Source: an uncultured Ruminococcus sp.
GTDB taxonomy: Bacteria > Bacillota > Clostridia > Oscillospirales > Ruminococcaceae
Length of the DNA: 36,698 nucleotides
Assembly (NCBI GenBank): GCA_947176075.1
Contig: CAMWPG010000007.1
Coordinates: 1 to 36,698, forward strand
Direction of reading: 5' to 3'
Below, piece by piece: positions 23,168-32,327 of this stretch. The position numbers and the translations under genes were made by a program. Every line of letters begins with the position of its first letter. The first letter of the stretch is position 1. Below the pieces are notes generated by a model that was not told the DNA's origin, made no database searches, and saw only the letters and a list, made by a program, of their open reading frames with translations.

Positions 23168-24553
23168 CAGCATTACCTTTTCACGCAGGTAGTCTGTCAG
23201 ATCAGCAATAGGCATTCTTACCTGCTGCATTGTGTCACGGTCACGTACAGTTACACACTGATCTTTTTCCAATGTATCAAAATCGTAAGTAATGCAGAAA
23301 GGTGTTCCGATCTCATCCTGTCTGCGGTAACGCTTGCCGATTGAACCTGTTTCGTCAAAATCAACGGAGAAATACTTTGACAGCTCCTGATATACTTCCA
23401 TTGCCTGTGTGCTCAGCTTCTTTGAAAGCGGCAGAACTGCACACTTGTACGGTGCAAGCGCTGGGTGAAGATGCATTACTGTTCTTACATCGTTCTTTTC
23501 AGCGTCGATAACCTCCTCATCATATGCCTCAGTTACTATCGACAGGAATAAACGCTCTACACCCAGAGACGGCTCGATTACATAAGGAATGTACTTTGTA
23601 TTGTCCTCAGGGTCAAAATATTCCAGAGACTTGCCGCTGTGATTCTGATGCTGTGTCAGGTCATAGTCGGTTCTGTCTGCTATGCCCCACAGCTCGCCCC
23701 ATCCAAACGGGAACATATATTCAAAGTCAGTAGTTGCCTTTGAATAGAAGCACAGCTCCTCCGGATCATGGTCACGAAGTCTCAGATTCTCTTCCTTAAT
23801 ACCGAGTGTAGTGAGGAAGTTCTTGCAGTAGCTTCTCCAGTATTGGAACCATTCAAGGTCAGTACCCGGCTTGCAGAAGAATTCAAGCTCCATCTGCTCA
23901 AATTCACGTACACGGAAAATGAAGTTACCCGGTGTTATCTCGTTACGGAATGACTTGCCCACCTGTGCAACGCCGAAAGGTACTTTCTTTCTTGTGGTAC
24001 GTTGGATATTTGCAAAGTTTACAAATATACCCTGTGCAGTTTCCGGACGCAGATAAAGCTCGGACTTTGAGTCCTCTGTAACGCCCTGAAATGTCTTGAA
24101 CATGAGATTAAACTGTCTGATATCGGTAAAATCACTCTTGCCGCAGTTCGGGCATACGATCTCCTTGTCACGGATATAGTCCATCATTTCCTGATTGCTC
24201 CAGCCGGCAGGATTAGTACCGTCAAAAGCTTCAATAAGGTTGTCCGCTCTGTGACGTGTTTTGCAGCTCTTGCAGTCCATCAGCGGGTCAGAGAATCCGC
24301 CGAGGTGACCAGACGCTACCCATGTTTCCGGATTCATAAGAATCGCACTGTCAAGACCTACATTGTAAGGACATTCCTGAACGAATTTCTTACGCCAAGC
24401 GTCCTTGATGTTATTTTTAAGTTCAACACCAAGAGGACCGTAGTCCCATGTGTTGGCAAGACCTCCGTAGATCTCAGAGCCGGCGTAAACGAACCCTCTT
24501 GATTTACAAAGCTCAACGATTTTTTCCATGCTTTTTTCTTTGTTTGACAGCAT
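23165..24553 (-). CDS. glyQS: Glycyl-tRNA synthetase, dimeric class II type
   Basis: Charges tRNA-Gly with glycine. The 462-residue single-chain enzyme is the alpha2 type shared by many Firmicutes, archaea and eukaryotes, not the alpha2beta2 GlyQ/GlyS form. Motifs: [23 protein letters not shown] near the start, paired Cys motifs CKSCKTRHR and CPNCGKSDF (likely zinc-binding), motif 2-like [21 protein letters not shown], motif 3-like PSLGVERL, then an anticodon-binding domain. ATG 24553 is preferred to the track's upstream TTG because GAAAGAGG precedes it. It lies 64 bases after recX and ends in a dispersed repeat. Confidence 0.97.
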   Translation of the reverse strand: MLSNKEKSMEKIVELCKSRGFVYAGSEIYGGLANTWDYGPLGVELKNNIKDAWRKKFVQECPYNVGLDSAILMNPETWVASGHLGGFSDPLMDCKSCKTRHRADNLIEAFDGTNPAGWSNQEMMDYIRDKEIVCPNCGKSDFTDIRQFNLMFKTFQGVTEDSKSELYLRPETAQGIFVNFANIQRTTRKKVPFGVAQVGKSFRNEITPGNFIFRVREFEQMELEFFCKPGTDLEWFQYWRSYCKNFLTTLGIKEENLRLRDHDPEELCFYSKATTDFEYMFPFGWGELWGIADRTDYDLTQHQNHSGKSLEYFDPEDNTKYIPYVIEPSLGVERLFLSIVTEAYDEEVIDAEKNDVRTVMHLHPALAPYKCAVLPLSKKLSTQAMEVYQELSKYFSVDFDETGSIGKRYRRQDEIGTPFCITYDFDTLEKDQCVTVRDRDTMQQVRMPIADLTDYLREKVML

Positions 24554-24617
24554 ATTGCATACCTCTTTCAATTATTTATATAATAGACCTGTTTAATACA
24601 GATTAATACAGAAGTCC

Positions 24618-25247
24618 TTAAGACTCCTCATTTTCAAAGTAAAGCTTTACCGCTTCAGCGATTGGTGCAAAGCTGTAGCCCATACGCACGAGGGCGGCCT
24701 TGCATTTTTCGATTTTCTTTTTATCGTCTTTATCATAGAGCAGTCTGCTGTATTTTTTATATAACAGCGCAGAGATCTGCTGCATTTGATATTCATCATC
24801 TATATACGGTGTCACCGTCTTGTCAATGACCGCTTTAGGAATACCTTTTTGATATAGTATCTGGCGTATCCTTCTCGGACCGTAGAGTTTTATTTCTGAA
24901 GCACGTCTTGCGGTATTTTCAGCGTATCTCCAGTCATTTATTACTCCCAGATCTGTCAGACGCTCCATTACCTCATAGCAAACATCCTCATCATAGTTAT
25001 TCCGAAGCTTTAAAAACAGCATATGATAGCTGTAGCTCTGTCCTTCAAGCAGATACAGTGCCCTGTGATATGCTCGTCTCACGTCATTGTCAAAAAGGAG
25101 TTTTCTCAGTGTTTCATCTGAGATATCCGTTATATATGTCAGATCGTATTTTGCTGCGATCTCACGGTGAATGTCATATATCTGTCCGTTTTCAAGTGAC
25201 AGTTCAAGATAAGAGCCGTGCTGCGGCTTACATGACAGTATCTTCAT
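24618..25247 (-). CDS. recX: Regulatory protein RecX
   Basis: RecX binds RecA filaments and modulates recombination and SOS activity. The 209-residue protein is built of repeated three-helix units, with the signatures LYLLEGQSYSYHMLFLKL, VINDWRYAENTARRASEIKLYGPRRIRQILYQKGI and ALVRMGYSF. It starts eight bases after the recA stop, with only a weak GAG ribosome binding site, so translation is probably coupled to recA. The order recA-recX is the usual one. Confidence 0.93.
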   Translation of the reverse strand: MKILSCKPQHGSYLELSLENGQIYDIHREIAAKYDLTYITDISDETLRKLLFDNDVRRAYHRALYLLEGQSYSYHMLFLKLRNNYDEDVCYEVMERLTDLGVINDWRYAENTARRASEIKLYGPRRIRQILYQKGIPKAVIDKTVTPYIDDEYQMQQISALLYKKYSRLLYDKDDKKKIEKCKAALVRMGYSFAPIAEAVKLYFENEES

Positions 25248-25255
25248 AGCAGCTC

Positions 25256-26512
25256 TTATACCGGAGTAAATTCATCAAAGGAGTCCTCATTGTCGATATC
25301 AGGATCTTCGGTGATTGGAGTAAAATCGTCATTATCTTCAAAGAACTCTTCATCCGATTTATTTTTTGCTGACTTTTTAGCAGCCTTTTCAGCAGCTTCC
25401 TCCAGACGATCCTTGCCGTTGTCCTTTTTAGATGCCTTTTCTTTTTGTTCCTTGGTTTTTTTAGCCTCCTCAGCAGCCAGTTCCTTGATCTTGACAGTGA
25501 TTTTCTCTTCGACTTCCTTCATCATTTCAGCATTGCCAAGGAGTATCTCCTTAACATTTTCTCTTCCCTGCCCCAGCTTATTTCCCTCATAGCTGAACCA
25601 GGAACCGCTTTTGTTTATGATATCCAACTCAATCGCCATATCAAGCACCTCAGCCGAGCGGGAAATACCTTTTCCATAAATGATGTCGAATTCGCAGCTC
25701 TTAAATGGCGGAGCGACTTTATTTTTAACTACCTTTACCTTTGTACGTGCGCCGATGATCTCAGAGCCGTCCTTTATAGGTTCGCCCTTTCGTACTTCCA
25801 TACGGATAGATGCATAAAATTTAAGCGCACGTCCGCCGGGCGTTGTTTCGGGGTTGCCGTACATAACGCCGATTTTTTCACGTATCTGATTTATGAATAC
25901 AGCCACGCAATTTGATTTTGCTATAACGGAGGTAAGCTTACGCATAGCCTGAGACATAAGTCTTGCCAGCATACCAACGTGAGAATCTCCCATTTCGCCG
26001 TCGATCTCAGCCTTTGTTGTCATAGCAGCAACAGAATCTATAACGATAACATCAATAGCTCCCGAACGCACCAGTGCTTCTGCGATTTCCAGAGCTTGTT
26101 CTCCGCTGTCGGGCTGAGATACGAGGAGGCTATCTATATCAACACCCAGAGCACTTGCATATTTGGGGTCAAGAGCGTGTTCAACATCGATGAATGCTAC
26201 CTCTCCTCCCTGTTTCTGTGCTTCTGCAATGATATGAAGTGCGACAGTTGTCTTACCGGAGCTTTCAGGGCCATACAGTTCAACGATGCGTCCTCTTGGA
26301 ACACCGCCAACACCAAGTGCCATATCAAGAGACATTGAACCTGTGGGTATAGATTCTACTGACATACAGTTATTTTCGCCCAGTCTCATGATCGAACCGC
26401 TGCCGTATGTTTTTGTAATATGTGCAATGGCGCTTTCCAGTGCCTTTTTCTTTTCTTCAGCTGTTGTAGGCATAACAAACTGATTTTTCTTTTTTAGATC
26501 TGCCTTAGCCAT
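25256..26512 (-). CDS. recA: Recombinase RecA with long charged C-terminal tail
   Basis: RecA forms filaments on single-stranded DNA for strand exchange and SOS induction. Motifs: Walker [13 protein letters not shown] (about residue 80), [15 protein letters not shown], Walker [11 protein letters not shown], loop L2 region [25 protein letters not shown]. The 418 residues exceed the usual 340-360 because about 70 Lys/Glu-rich then acidic residues are appended. They end in two related motifs, DDFTPITED and DEFTPV. An AAAGGA site precedes the ATG. A repeat (copy B) separates it from the glycosyltransferase upstream. I see no clear LexA box. Confidence 0.97.
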   Translation of the reverse strand: MAKADLKKKNQFVMPTTAEEKKKALESAIAHITKTYGSGSIMRLGENNCMSVESIPTGSMSLDMALGVGGVPRGRIVELYGPESSGKTTVALHIIAEAQKQGGEVAFIDVEHALDPKYASALGVDIDSLLVSQPDSGEQALEIAEALVRSGAIDVIVIDSVAAMTTKAEIDGEMGDSHVGMLARLMSQAMRKLTSVIAKSNCVAVFINQIREKIGVMYGNPETTPGGRALKFYASIRMEVRKGEPIKDGSEIIGARTKVKVVKNKVAPPFKSCEFDIIYGKGISRSAEVLDMAIELDIINKSGSWFSYEGNKLGQGRENVKEILLGNAEMMKEVEEKITVKIKELAAEEAKKTKEQKEKASKKDNGKDRLEEAAEKAAKKSAKNKSDEEFFEDNDDFTPITEDPDIDNEDSFDEFTPV

Positions 26513-26552
26513 ATTCTATATATCCTTTCTGTATATTGCCGCTTGGAGAATT

Positions 26553-26619
26553 AGAACTTGTCTTCATAAGTGAAATGTGCGGAAAAAACGTACGCTTAGC
26601 TTGTGAAGACGAGTTCTTA
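26553..26619 (-). repeat. TAAGAACTTG-family palindromic repeat, compact copy (B), containing a stop codon
   Basis: AGAACTTGTCTTCATAAG (26553-26570) and the inverted CTTGTGAAGACGAGTTCT (26600-26617) form an 18-base imperfect terminal palindrome around about 29 bases. On the minus strand the repeat begins TAAGAACTCGTC, and its TAA is the stop codon of the glycosyltransferase. It fills most of the gap before recA and could also act as a hairpin terminator. Confidence 0.8.
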
Positions 26620-27687
26620 CATGATAAATTCACTTATCTGATCTTCAAATTGCTTTTTAACGGTATTATATGCAAAATCCTGCTGCCTTCTGCGCTGCTG
26701 TGCTACTACTTCACGCTTCAAGGCGGTATCTGTAAGGAGCTTGTCCGCAGCCATTGCAGCTATCAGAGGGTCTTTATCATTGAGAAGAATTCCGCTGCCG
26801 CCAAGAGTATCCGGAACAGCGCAGGCGTTATATGCGATTATAGGCACGCCGAAATACATAGCCTCGACAAGCGGTACGCAAAAGCCTTCATGCTCACTCA
26901 TGCACAAAAATATATCTGCCGTCTGATAGTAAGCTATGAGTTGTGCAAATGAAACATGACCAGTAAAAATGATATCTGTAAGCTCCAGTGCTTTTATATA
27001 TCTCAAAAGCCGTTTATAGTAAAGCTCAGTTCCCTGCCATGATCCAACGAAAATAAGTCTTGATTTAGGATTGCAGAACTTCTTATAGCAGCAGAATGTC
27101 CTTATAATGTCCTCATGCTTTTTATTAGGAGCAATTCTTCCCACGAAGAGAAAGTTGACATATCCGTCACTGTCGTATTGTCTGAGAACATCTGCATCCG
27201 GTCTGCTGCGGTAATCTGTAAATGGTATTAATATAGGTCTTACGGAAATATCGCATTTATATCCAAGCTCCATAAGCTCCTTTTTATTATACTCTGAATC
27301 TGCCATACAGAAATCAGCCTTGTCAGCAAGGAAAGCTGCGCCCTTTCTGCCGTAATCGAGAAGCTCTGTAAGATCTCCGTTATATGGTCTGAAAAAATAT
27401 GACGGTGTTATATTATGATAAATAACACCTTTTTTTGCTTTAAGCTTTGCCACACTGAAATTAAGCTCTGATCCGACAGAAAGATGATATAGTACAGTAT
27501 CGTTCTGAGTGAGCCGCGGCATACGGCTGACGTAACTGGCAGTGCCCGATGGCAGCCGCTTATCTATGTTTTCTGCAAATATTTCTGTTTTGCATCCCAT
27601 GCTGAGGAGAACTTTGTTTATAGCTACAGCATCATTGCTTACAGCGTCACCTGATGCAATAGTCGGTAGAAGCTGAAATACACGCAT
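26617..27687 (-). CDS. Glycosyltransferase, GT4-like
   Basis: Likely a retaining GT-B glycosyltransferase acting on cell-surface polysaccharide; donor and acceptor cannot be told from sequence. The 356 residues hold the N-terminal Rossmann lobe (MRVFQLLPTIASGDAVSNDA), the C-terminal lobe opening FLFVGRIAPNKKHEDIIRTF, and the GT4 E-x7-E motif EHEGFCVPLVEA (about residues 264-275) followed by GVPIIAYNACAVPDTLGG. Start and upstream stop overlap in TGATG, so it is translationally coupled to the coiled-coil gene. No wzx/wzy or other glycan genes are nearby. The stop codon lies in repeat copy B. Confidence 0.9.
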   Translation of the reverse strand: MRVFQLLPTIASGDAVSNDAVAINKVLLSMGCKTEIFAENIDKRLPSGTASYVSRMPRLTQNDTVLYHLSVGSELNFSVAKLKAKKGVIYHNITPSYFFRPYNGDLTELLDYGRKGAAFLADKADFCMADSEYNKKELMELGYKCDISVRPILIPFTDYRSRPDADVLRQYDSDGYVNFLFVGRIAPNKKHEDIIRTFCCYKKFCNPKSRLIFVGSWQGTELYYKRLLRYIKALELTDIIFTGHVSFAQLIAYYQTADIFLCMSEHEGFCVPLVEAMYFGVPIIAYNACAVPDTLGGSGILLNDKDPLIAAMAADKLLTDTALKREVVAQQRRRQQDFAYNTVKKQFEDQISEFIM

Positions 27688-28184
27688 CAGCCTTGCTCCT
27701 TTCGTATATCGGAGAGCTGATGGCTTAGTAAAGACACCTGCTGTCTCAGGCTGTCTATCTCCATACGGTTGTTACGCTGCTGAAGCTCAAGCTCTTCTAT
27801 ACGTTTTGCGAGTGACGCATTGCTCTGTTCCTGAGAATCCATGATATAAAGCTCGAGCTGCTGCAATGCCTGTGCAGTATTTGCGTTTATGGCTGACTGC
27901 TCGTCTGCAATAGGTTCAATATAAAATCTGGTAAGTTTTCTCACAGCTTTTTTGACAAAGCGGGACAATGCACCGCCTTTTATTTCATTTTCTGTTGAAA
28001 CAGCGAAATAATCAGAAACATAGGCTATATTATTTCTGAGCTGGTCGGGATCATATTGCTGAGCTGGATTTCTGGGATTAGCGTCGCATGGAATATCCGC
28101 AAAGGAGAGCATATCTCCAAGCAGACCTTTTTCCTTTATATCCGCACGGATTTCCGACATAATATCTTCTATATTAAGACTCAT
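27687..28184 (-). CDS. Coiled-coil protein coupled to the glycosyltransferase
   Basis: A 165-residue soluble protein of unknown function. The N-terminus (MSLNIEDIMSEIRADIKEKG) and central segment resemble the start of large coiled-coil glycosyltransferase or methyltransferase proteins of surface polysaccharide loci. A basic segment (GALSRFVKKAVRKLTRFYIEPI, about 75-96) comes next, then a coiled coil (about 100-163) rich in Gln/Leu/Glu. The overlap TGATG with the downstream glycosyltransferase suggests the two proteins act together, perhaps as a split version of a fused protein. A consensus promoter lies upstream. Confidence 0.75.
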   Translation of the reverse strand: MSLNIEDIMSEIRADIKEKGLLGDMLSFADIPCDANPRNPAQQYDPDQLRNNIAYVSDYFAVSTENEIKGGALSRFVKKAVRKLTRFYIEPIADEQSAINANTAQALQQLELYIMDSQEQSNASLAKRIEELELQQRNNRMEIDSLRQQVSLLSHQLSDIRKEQG

Positions 28185-28232
28185 AGACAGAGCATTCCTT
28201 TCCGATATGCAAAATTTGCTTGTACACAGAAT

Positions 28233-28261
28233 ATTATAACCGATTTATTCTGAAAAGTCAA
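28233..28261 (-). promoter_or_regulatory. Promoter of the coiled-coil/glycosyltransferase operon
   Basis: On the minus strand TTGACT (28261-28256), 17 bases, TATAAT (28238-28233), 49 bases before the start codon. It may also drive recA-recX-glyQS by read-through. Confidence 0.88.
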
Positions 28262-28281
28262 GATTATGATTTATAAACACA

Positions 28282-29298
28282 TCATTGTCCTGTACTGCAT
28301 ATTTCTGCGTCTTTATAATAATGCAGCAGTATTTCTCTCCATGATGCTCCTGCCTTTGCCATAGCATCAGCTCCATACTGACTCATACCTACTCCATGTC
28401 CATAGCCTTTTGTGGTAATGGTGCATATATCTCCGTTCCACTTTGCATCAAATGATGCACTTCTCAAAGAAAGTGCTGTTCTTATATCCTGTCCGGTTGA
28501 ATTTATTCCTCCGACATTTGCAGAAAGCACTGTTCCGGAATCTGAGCGTTTTTCTATTTTAAGCCATTCCTTTGTTGGCTTTGAAAAATCTCCGTCTGGA
28601 AAAGCGTTTTCAAGCAGCTCTTTAAGCTCAGATTTTGAGAATTCCTGCTGCCAAAGATAATTAGGAGCATTTTTATCTGCATCGCTGCTTGCCGGCACAA
28701 GATATGGCACATCCTGTCCCCATACATTGGATGCACTTTCTGTTTTGCCAGAGGACATAGAACAGAATGCCGCTAAAATCGGCTCGTCCTCATATGTAAG
28801 TATATATGGGAGAACATCTTCAACAGCTTGGCTTATTTTTTCATATGCAGATTCATATCCCGAGCCGTAGAATTGCATAGCCTGGCTTTTGGTGAAATAT
28901 GCCTGATATCGGCTGCTGTCGTTTGACAGTTGAGCGCCGCAAAGCGATGGGTCTGGATTTTCGCTTGCTGCCTGCTGTTGACGCACAGCATAAGTATGTA
29001 TAGCTACTGTCTGAGCTTTCAGAGCTTCTTCTTCAAATGATGCCGGCATTTCGGCAATTACAGCGCCTATTATGTAGTCTTTCATTGACAGATTGAGCAC
29101 ATCGCCTGTTGAAGTATCCAGCATGAGTATATTTTCTTCTGTTGTGTCTGTATTTTTTTCTGTACTTGCAGAGCTTTCAGCCAAGCTCGGTGGTTTTGTC
29201 TCCTCCGGCTTACTCAGGCGTGATATCATGGCAGGTGCCATAGGAATAGCAGTAAGTATGAGTGCGAATGAAAATATCATAAGTCCGTAACGTTTCAT
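28282..29298 (-). CDS. spoIID: SpoIID/LytB-family lytic transglycosylase
   Basis: SpoIID strips peptidoglycan during engulfment in spore formers. The 338-residue protein has an N-terminal membrane anchor or signal (about 7-25), a Ser/Thr/Glu linker, and the SpoIID domain starting near MKDYIIGAVIAEMPASFEEEALKAQ; its Glu in AEMPASF corresponds to the catalytic Glu of the family. The C-terminal hallmark is KGYGHGVGMSQYGA. A GAGG ribosome binding site precedes the ATG. It is isolated from other sporulation genes here, so it could be spoIID proper or a paralogue; the organism's ability to sporulate is not proved by it. Confidence 0.9.
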   Translation of the reverse strand: MKRYGLMIFSFALILTAIPMAPAMISRLSKPEETKPPSLAESSASTEKNTDTTEENILMLDTSTGDVLNLSMKDYIIGAVIAEMPASFEEEALKAQTVAIHTYAVRQQQAASENPDPSLCGAQLSNDSSRYQAYFTKSQAMQFYGSGYESAYEKISQAVEDVLPYILTYEDEPILAAFCSMSSGKTESASNVWGQDVPYLVPASSDADKNAPNYLWQQEFSKSELKELLENAFPDGDFSKPTKEWLKIEKRSDSGTVLSANVGGINSTGQDIRTALSLRSASFDAKWNGDICTITTKGYGHGVGMSQYGADAMAKAGASWREILLHYYKDAEICSTGQ

Positions 29299-29450
29299 AG
29301 TGTGTCCTCTTTTCTTTTTATAGTTTTACTTTTGCCTGTGGCAGCTTGCGGATAAAATGCTTCAAGGAAATCAATTTTTAAAATTCAATTTATTTCAGAG
29401 TACTGTTTTTTTGATATTTTCACAGAAGGAAATAGCTTTTTGTGACTGAC

Positions 29451-29491
29451 ATATTTTGAATACAGCCCTAAAAGGGCTGTATTCAAAATAT
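29451..29491. terminator. 19-bp perfect hairpin between spoIID and nadE
   Basis: ATATTTTGAATACAGCCCT and its exact reverse complement flank AAA. The two neighbouring genes diverge from here, so it is not an obvious terminator for either; it may belong to a repeat with the hairpins just downstream. Confidence 0.65.
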
Positions 29492-29501
29492 AACTGGTTT
29501 T

Positions 29502-29556
29502 CAAAAGGGACTATGTCTCTTTTGCGGAGAGTGTCGGGAGGCAGTGCCTCCTGACA
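29502..29556. repeat. Two-hairpin repeat, copy 2
   Basis: CAAAAGGGAC-TAT-GTCTCTTTTG is followed after seven bases by TGTCGGGAGGC-AGT-GCCTCCTGACA. It has the same two-hairpin plan and a similar TAT/AG-type loop as 18021-18072, but different bases in the stems. The 72-residue minus-strand track ORF here is a by-product of the repeat. Confidence 0.65.
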
Positions 29557-29669
29557 TAATTTGGATTTATTTAAAAATTGATTTGCGTGGAAAATTCCAT
29601 AAAGCTCTTGCATAATTTGTGCTTATGCGTTATAATATGAGTAGATATTTCCTACAAAGGAGAAAATTT

Positions 29670-31583
29670 ATGAAGGACGGATTTGTAAAAATAGCTTGTG
29701 CAACACCATATCTGCGTGTTGCAGACTGTAATTATAATGCTGATAAAATTATTGAAATGATTAAAAATGCACACTCAATGGGCGTTAAGGTAGTATGCTT
29801 TCCTGAGCTTTCGCTTACAGGCTATACCTGTGGAGATTTGTTTTTTCAATCAGCGCTGGGAAACTCTGTGGAGGAGAATCTGCTTAGAATAGTAAATGAA
29901 ACTGCTGATATTGAGATTGTTTCGATTGTAGGACTTCCTTTTTCTTATATGGGAAAGCTGTATAATTGTGCTGCTGTAATTTTTAAGGGTGAGATTCTTG
30001 GGATCGTTCCTAAGAAAAATATCCCGAGCTATAGTGAATTCTATGAAGCAAGATATTTTGCTCCGGGTTTTGAATCTGATTTTGATACTATTGTTAATAA
30101 CAAGATAGTATCATTTGGTACAAATCAGATATTTGAATGCAGTAATATGTCTGGATTCAGCTTTGCTGTAGAGATATGCGAGGATCTATGGGTAGGAGAT
30201 ACGCCATCTGTAAAACACGTCAGATCCGGTGCAGCGATTATTTTCAATCTTTCTGCAAGTGATGAGATCATAGGAAAATCCGATTACAGACGTACTATAG
30301 TTAAGGCAAAATCAGGCAGTCTTATTTGCGCATATGCCTATGCAGATGCCGGAATAGGCGAATCTACAACCGATATGGTTTTTGCAGGTCATAATATTAT
30401 TGCTGAAAACGGCTCGATACTTTCGGAATCCAAACTATTTAAGGGCGGACTTTGCACAGCTGATATTGATATTTACAGAATTCTTAAAGACCGCAGGGCA
30501 ACCAATACATGGCAGTACAGCGATCATAATTACACGATAAATACTTTTGATATGGCAGTTTCGGAAACTAAGCTTGAACGCATTTTCCCGCAGAAGCCTT
30601 TTGTGCCTTTGGATAAAGCCAGTCTTGACAGCAACTGTGAAGAGATCTTATCGCTTCAGGCTGTGGGGCTTATGACACGGCTTAAAGCTATAGGCTGCAA
30701 AACTGCTGTTGTTGGACTTTCGGGCGGACTTGATTCCACTCTTGCACTTATAGTAATTGCACACGCCTTTGATATGCTCTCGCTTGATAGAAATGGTATA
30801 ATTGCAGTGACAATGCCGTGCTTCGGTACAACGGACCGCACGTATAATAATGCCTGCCGTCTTGCGAAATCATATGGAGCTGTTCTTCGTGAGGTGCATA
30901 TTGCAGACAGCGTAAATCAGCATTTTAAGGATATAGAGCATGATCCTGATATTCATGATGTTACCTATGAAAATTCTCAGGCACGTGAAAGAACGCAGGT
31001 TCTTATGGATATAGCTAATCAGAGCGGCGGAATAGTTATTGGTACGGGTGATTTGTCAGAGCTTGCTCTTGGTTGGGCAACATATAACGGGGATCATATG
31101 AGTATGTATGCGGTGAATGCCTCTATACCTAAAACTCTTGTGAGACATCTTGTGGCACATGAGGCGGCAAATACAGATAAGGAATTGTCTGAGGTGCTTT
31201 TCGATGTGCTCGATACTCCTGTAAGTCCGGAGCTTCTTCCGCCTGAAAAGGACGGTACTATATCTCAAAAAACAGAGGATATCGTGGGTCCTTATGAGCT
31301 GCATGATTTCTTTCTTTACTATGTTATCCGTCTCGGATTTTCGCCTAAGAAGATATATCGTCTGGCGTGTATTTCATTTGATGGAGTATATGACAGAGGG
31401 ACTATTTTTAAATGGCTCAAAAAATTCTACTGGAGATTTTTCTCTCAGCAGTTCAAGCGTTCCTGTCTGCCCGATGGCCCGAAGGTCGGAAGTGTTACGC
31501 TTTCTCCACGAGGAGATTGGAGAATGCCGAGTGATGCTTGCGTAGCATTGTGGCAGAGTGAGCTTGATTCTATTGAGTATTAA
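29670..31583 (+). CDS. nadE: Glutamine-dependent NAD+ synthetase
   Basis: Final step of NAD synthesis: amidates nicotinate adenine dinucleotide using ammonia from glutamine. The 637-residue protein fuses a nitrilase-type glutaminase (about 1-290) to the synthetase domain. The glutaminase triad is visible as Glu in CFPELSLTGY, Lys in VPKKNIPSYSEF and Cys in VEICEDLWVG. The synthetase P-loop is GLSGGLDSTLAL (about residue 350). ATG 29670 was chosen over the track start because AAAGGAG precedes it and the family sequence begins at MKDGFVKIACA. Its TAA stop opens repeat copy D; pyrE follows 67 bases later. Confidence 0.96.
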   Translation: MKDGFVKIACATPYLRVADCNYNADKIIEMIKNAHSMGVKVVCFPELSLTGYTCGDLFFQSALGNSVEENLLRIVNETADIEIVSIVGLPFSYMGKLYNCAAVIFKGEILGIVPKKNIPSYSEFYEARYFAPGFESDFDTIVNNKIVSFGTNQIFECSNMSGFSFAVEICEDLWVGDTPSVKHVRSGAAIIFNLSASDEIIGKSDYRRTIVKAKSGSLICAYAYADAGIGESTTDMVFAGHNIIAENGSILSESKLFKGGLCTADIDIYRILKDRRATNTWQYSDHNYTINTFDMAVSETKLERIFPQKPFVPLDKASLDSNCEEILSLQAVGLMTRLKAIGCKTAVVGLSGGLDSTLALIVIAHAFDMLSLDRNGIIAVTMPCFGTTDRTYNNACRLAKSYGAVLREVHIADSVNQHFKDIEHDPDIHDVTYENSQARERTQVLMDIANQSGGIVIGTGDLSELALGWATYNGDHMSMYAVNASIPKTLVRHLVAHEAANTDKELSEVLFDVLDTPVSPELLPPEKDGTISQKTEDIVGPYELHDFFLYYVIRLGFSPKKIYRLACISFDGVYDRGTIFKWLKKFYWRFFSQQFKRSCLPDGPKVGSVTLSPRGDWRMPSDACVALWQSELDSIEY

Positions 31584-31619
31584 GAACTTGCATGCAATAT
31601 CCTATGAATACAAGTTCTA
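31581..31619 (+). repeat. TAAGAACTTG-family repeat, short copy (D), containing the nadE stop codon
   Basis: TAAGAACTTG (31581-31590) and CAAGTTCT (31611-31618) are inverted around 20 bases. The right part reads, on the minus strand, AGAACTTGTATTCATAGGATATTGCA. This matches the right end of copy A except at a few positions. The TAA is the nadE stop codon. Looks like an internally deleted version of copy A. Confidence 0.75.
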
Positions 31620-31650
31620 ATAATAATCATTATTTGAAAGGATGTTAAAA

Positions 31651-32310
31651 ATGACTTACAAAGAAGAATTTATCAAGTTTATGGTTGATTGCGGAGTATT
31701 GACATTTGGTTCATTTACTCTGAAAAGCGGCAGAATTGCGCCTTATTTTATCAATACAGGCAATTACAAGACTGGCAGACAGCTTGCTCAGCTTGGCAAG
31801 TATTATGCTGCGTGTATCAAGGAAAACGGCATTGAGGTGGATACGCTTTTTGGTCCTGCATACAAGGGAATCCCTCTGTCTGTAAGCGCAGCTACAGCTC
31901 TTGCCAATGAGTATGATATTGAAGTTAATTATTGTTTTGACCGCAAGGAAGTAAAAGATCACGGCGAAGGCGGTATGTTCGTAGGAAAGACACTTGAAAA
32001 TGGTGAAAAAGTTGTTATAATAGAGGATGTCATGACCTCAGGCAAGGCACTTGCAGAGGTATATCCTAAACTAAAGGGCGCAGCTGATGTTGATATAACC
32101 GGAATGGTTATAACAGTTGACCGTATGGAAAAGGCTTTGGGCAGCGATAATTCCGCAGTACAGGAGGCGTACAGCAAGTATGGTGTAAAGGTTTACGCTA
32201 TAGTTACAATGGATGATATTATAAAGGCGATCAAGGACGGCGTTATACCATTTGCACAGTATCTTGACGCTATGCTTGCATACCGCAAGGAATATGGAGT
32301 AGAGAAATAA
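31651..32310 (+). CDS. pyrE: Orotate phosphoribosyltransferase
   Basis: Converts orotate and PRPP to orotidine monophosphate in pyrimidine synthesis. The 219-residue protein has the phosphoribosyltransferase fold: FTLKSGRIAPYFINTG at the substrate end, GPAYKGIPLS, the flexible-loop region NYCFDRKEVKDHGEGG and the PRPP-binding motif VVIIEDVMTSGKAL (about residues 122-135). ATG 31651 is preferred to 31642 because the AAAGGA ribosome binding site overlaps the earlier ATG. It is co-directional with nadE; other pyr genes are absent and no PyrR-type attenuator is visible upstream. Confidence 0.96.
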   Translation: MTYKEEFIKFMVDCGVLTFGSFTLKSGRIAPYFINTGNYKTGRQLAQLGKYYAACIKENGIEVDTLFGPAYKGIPLSVSAATALANEYDIEVNYCFDRKEVKDHGEGGMFVGKTLENGEKVVIIEDVMTSGKALAEVYPKLKGAADVDITGMVITVDRMEKALGSDNSAVQEAYSKYGVKVYAIVTMDDIIKAIKDGVIPFAQYLDAMLAYRKEYGVEK

Positions 32311-32327
32311 AAAAGTCTAAAAAAGGC

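Noticed and set aside
26520-26620. GAACTTGT upstream of recA as a LexA/SOS box
   Set aside because: The sequence belongs to the dispersed repeat, found also at nadE and glyQS, and does not fit a GAAC-N4-GTTC box.
29395-29613. 72-residue minus-strand ORF between spoIID and nadE
   Set aside because: Runs straight through three hairpins of an intergenic repeat and has no ribosome binding site.
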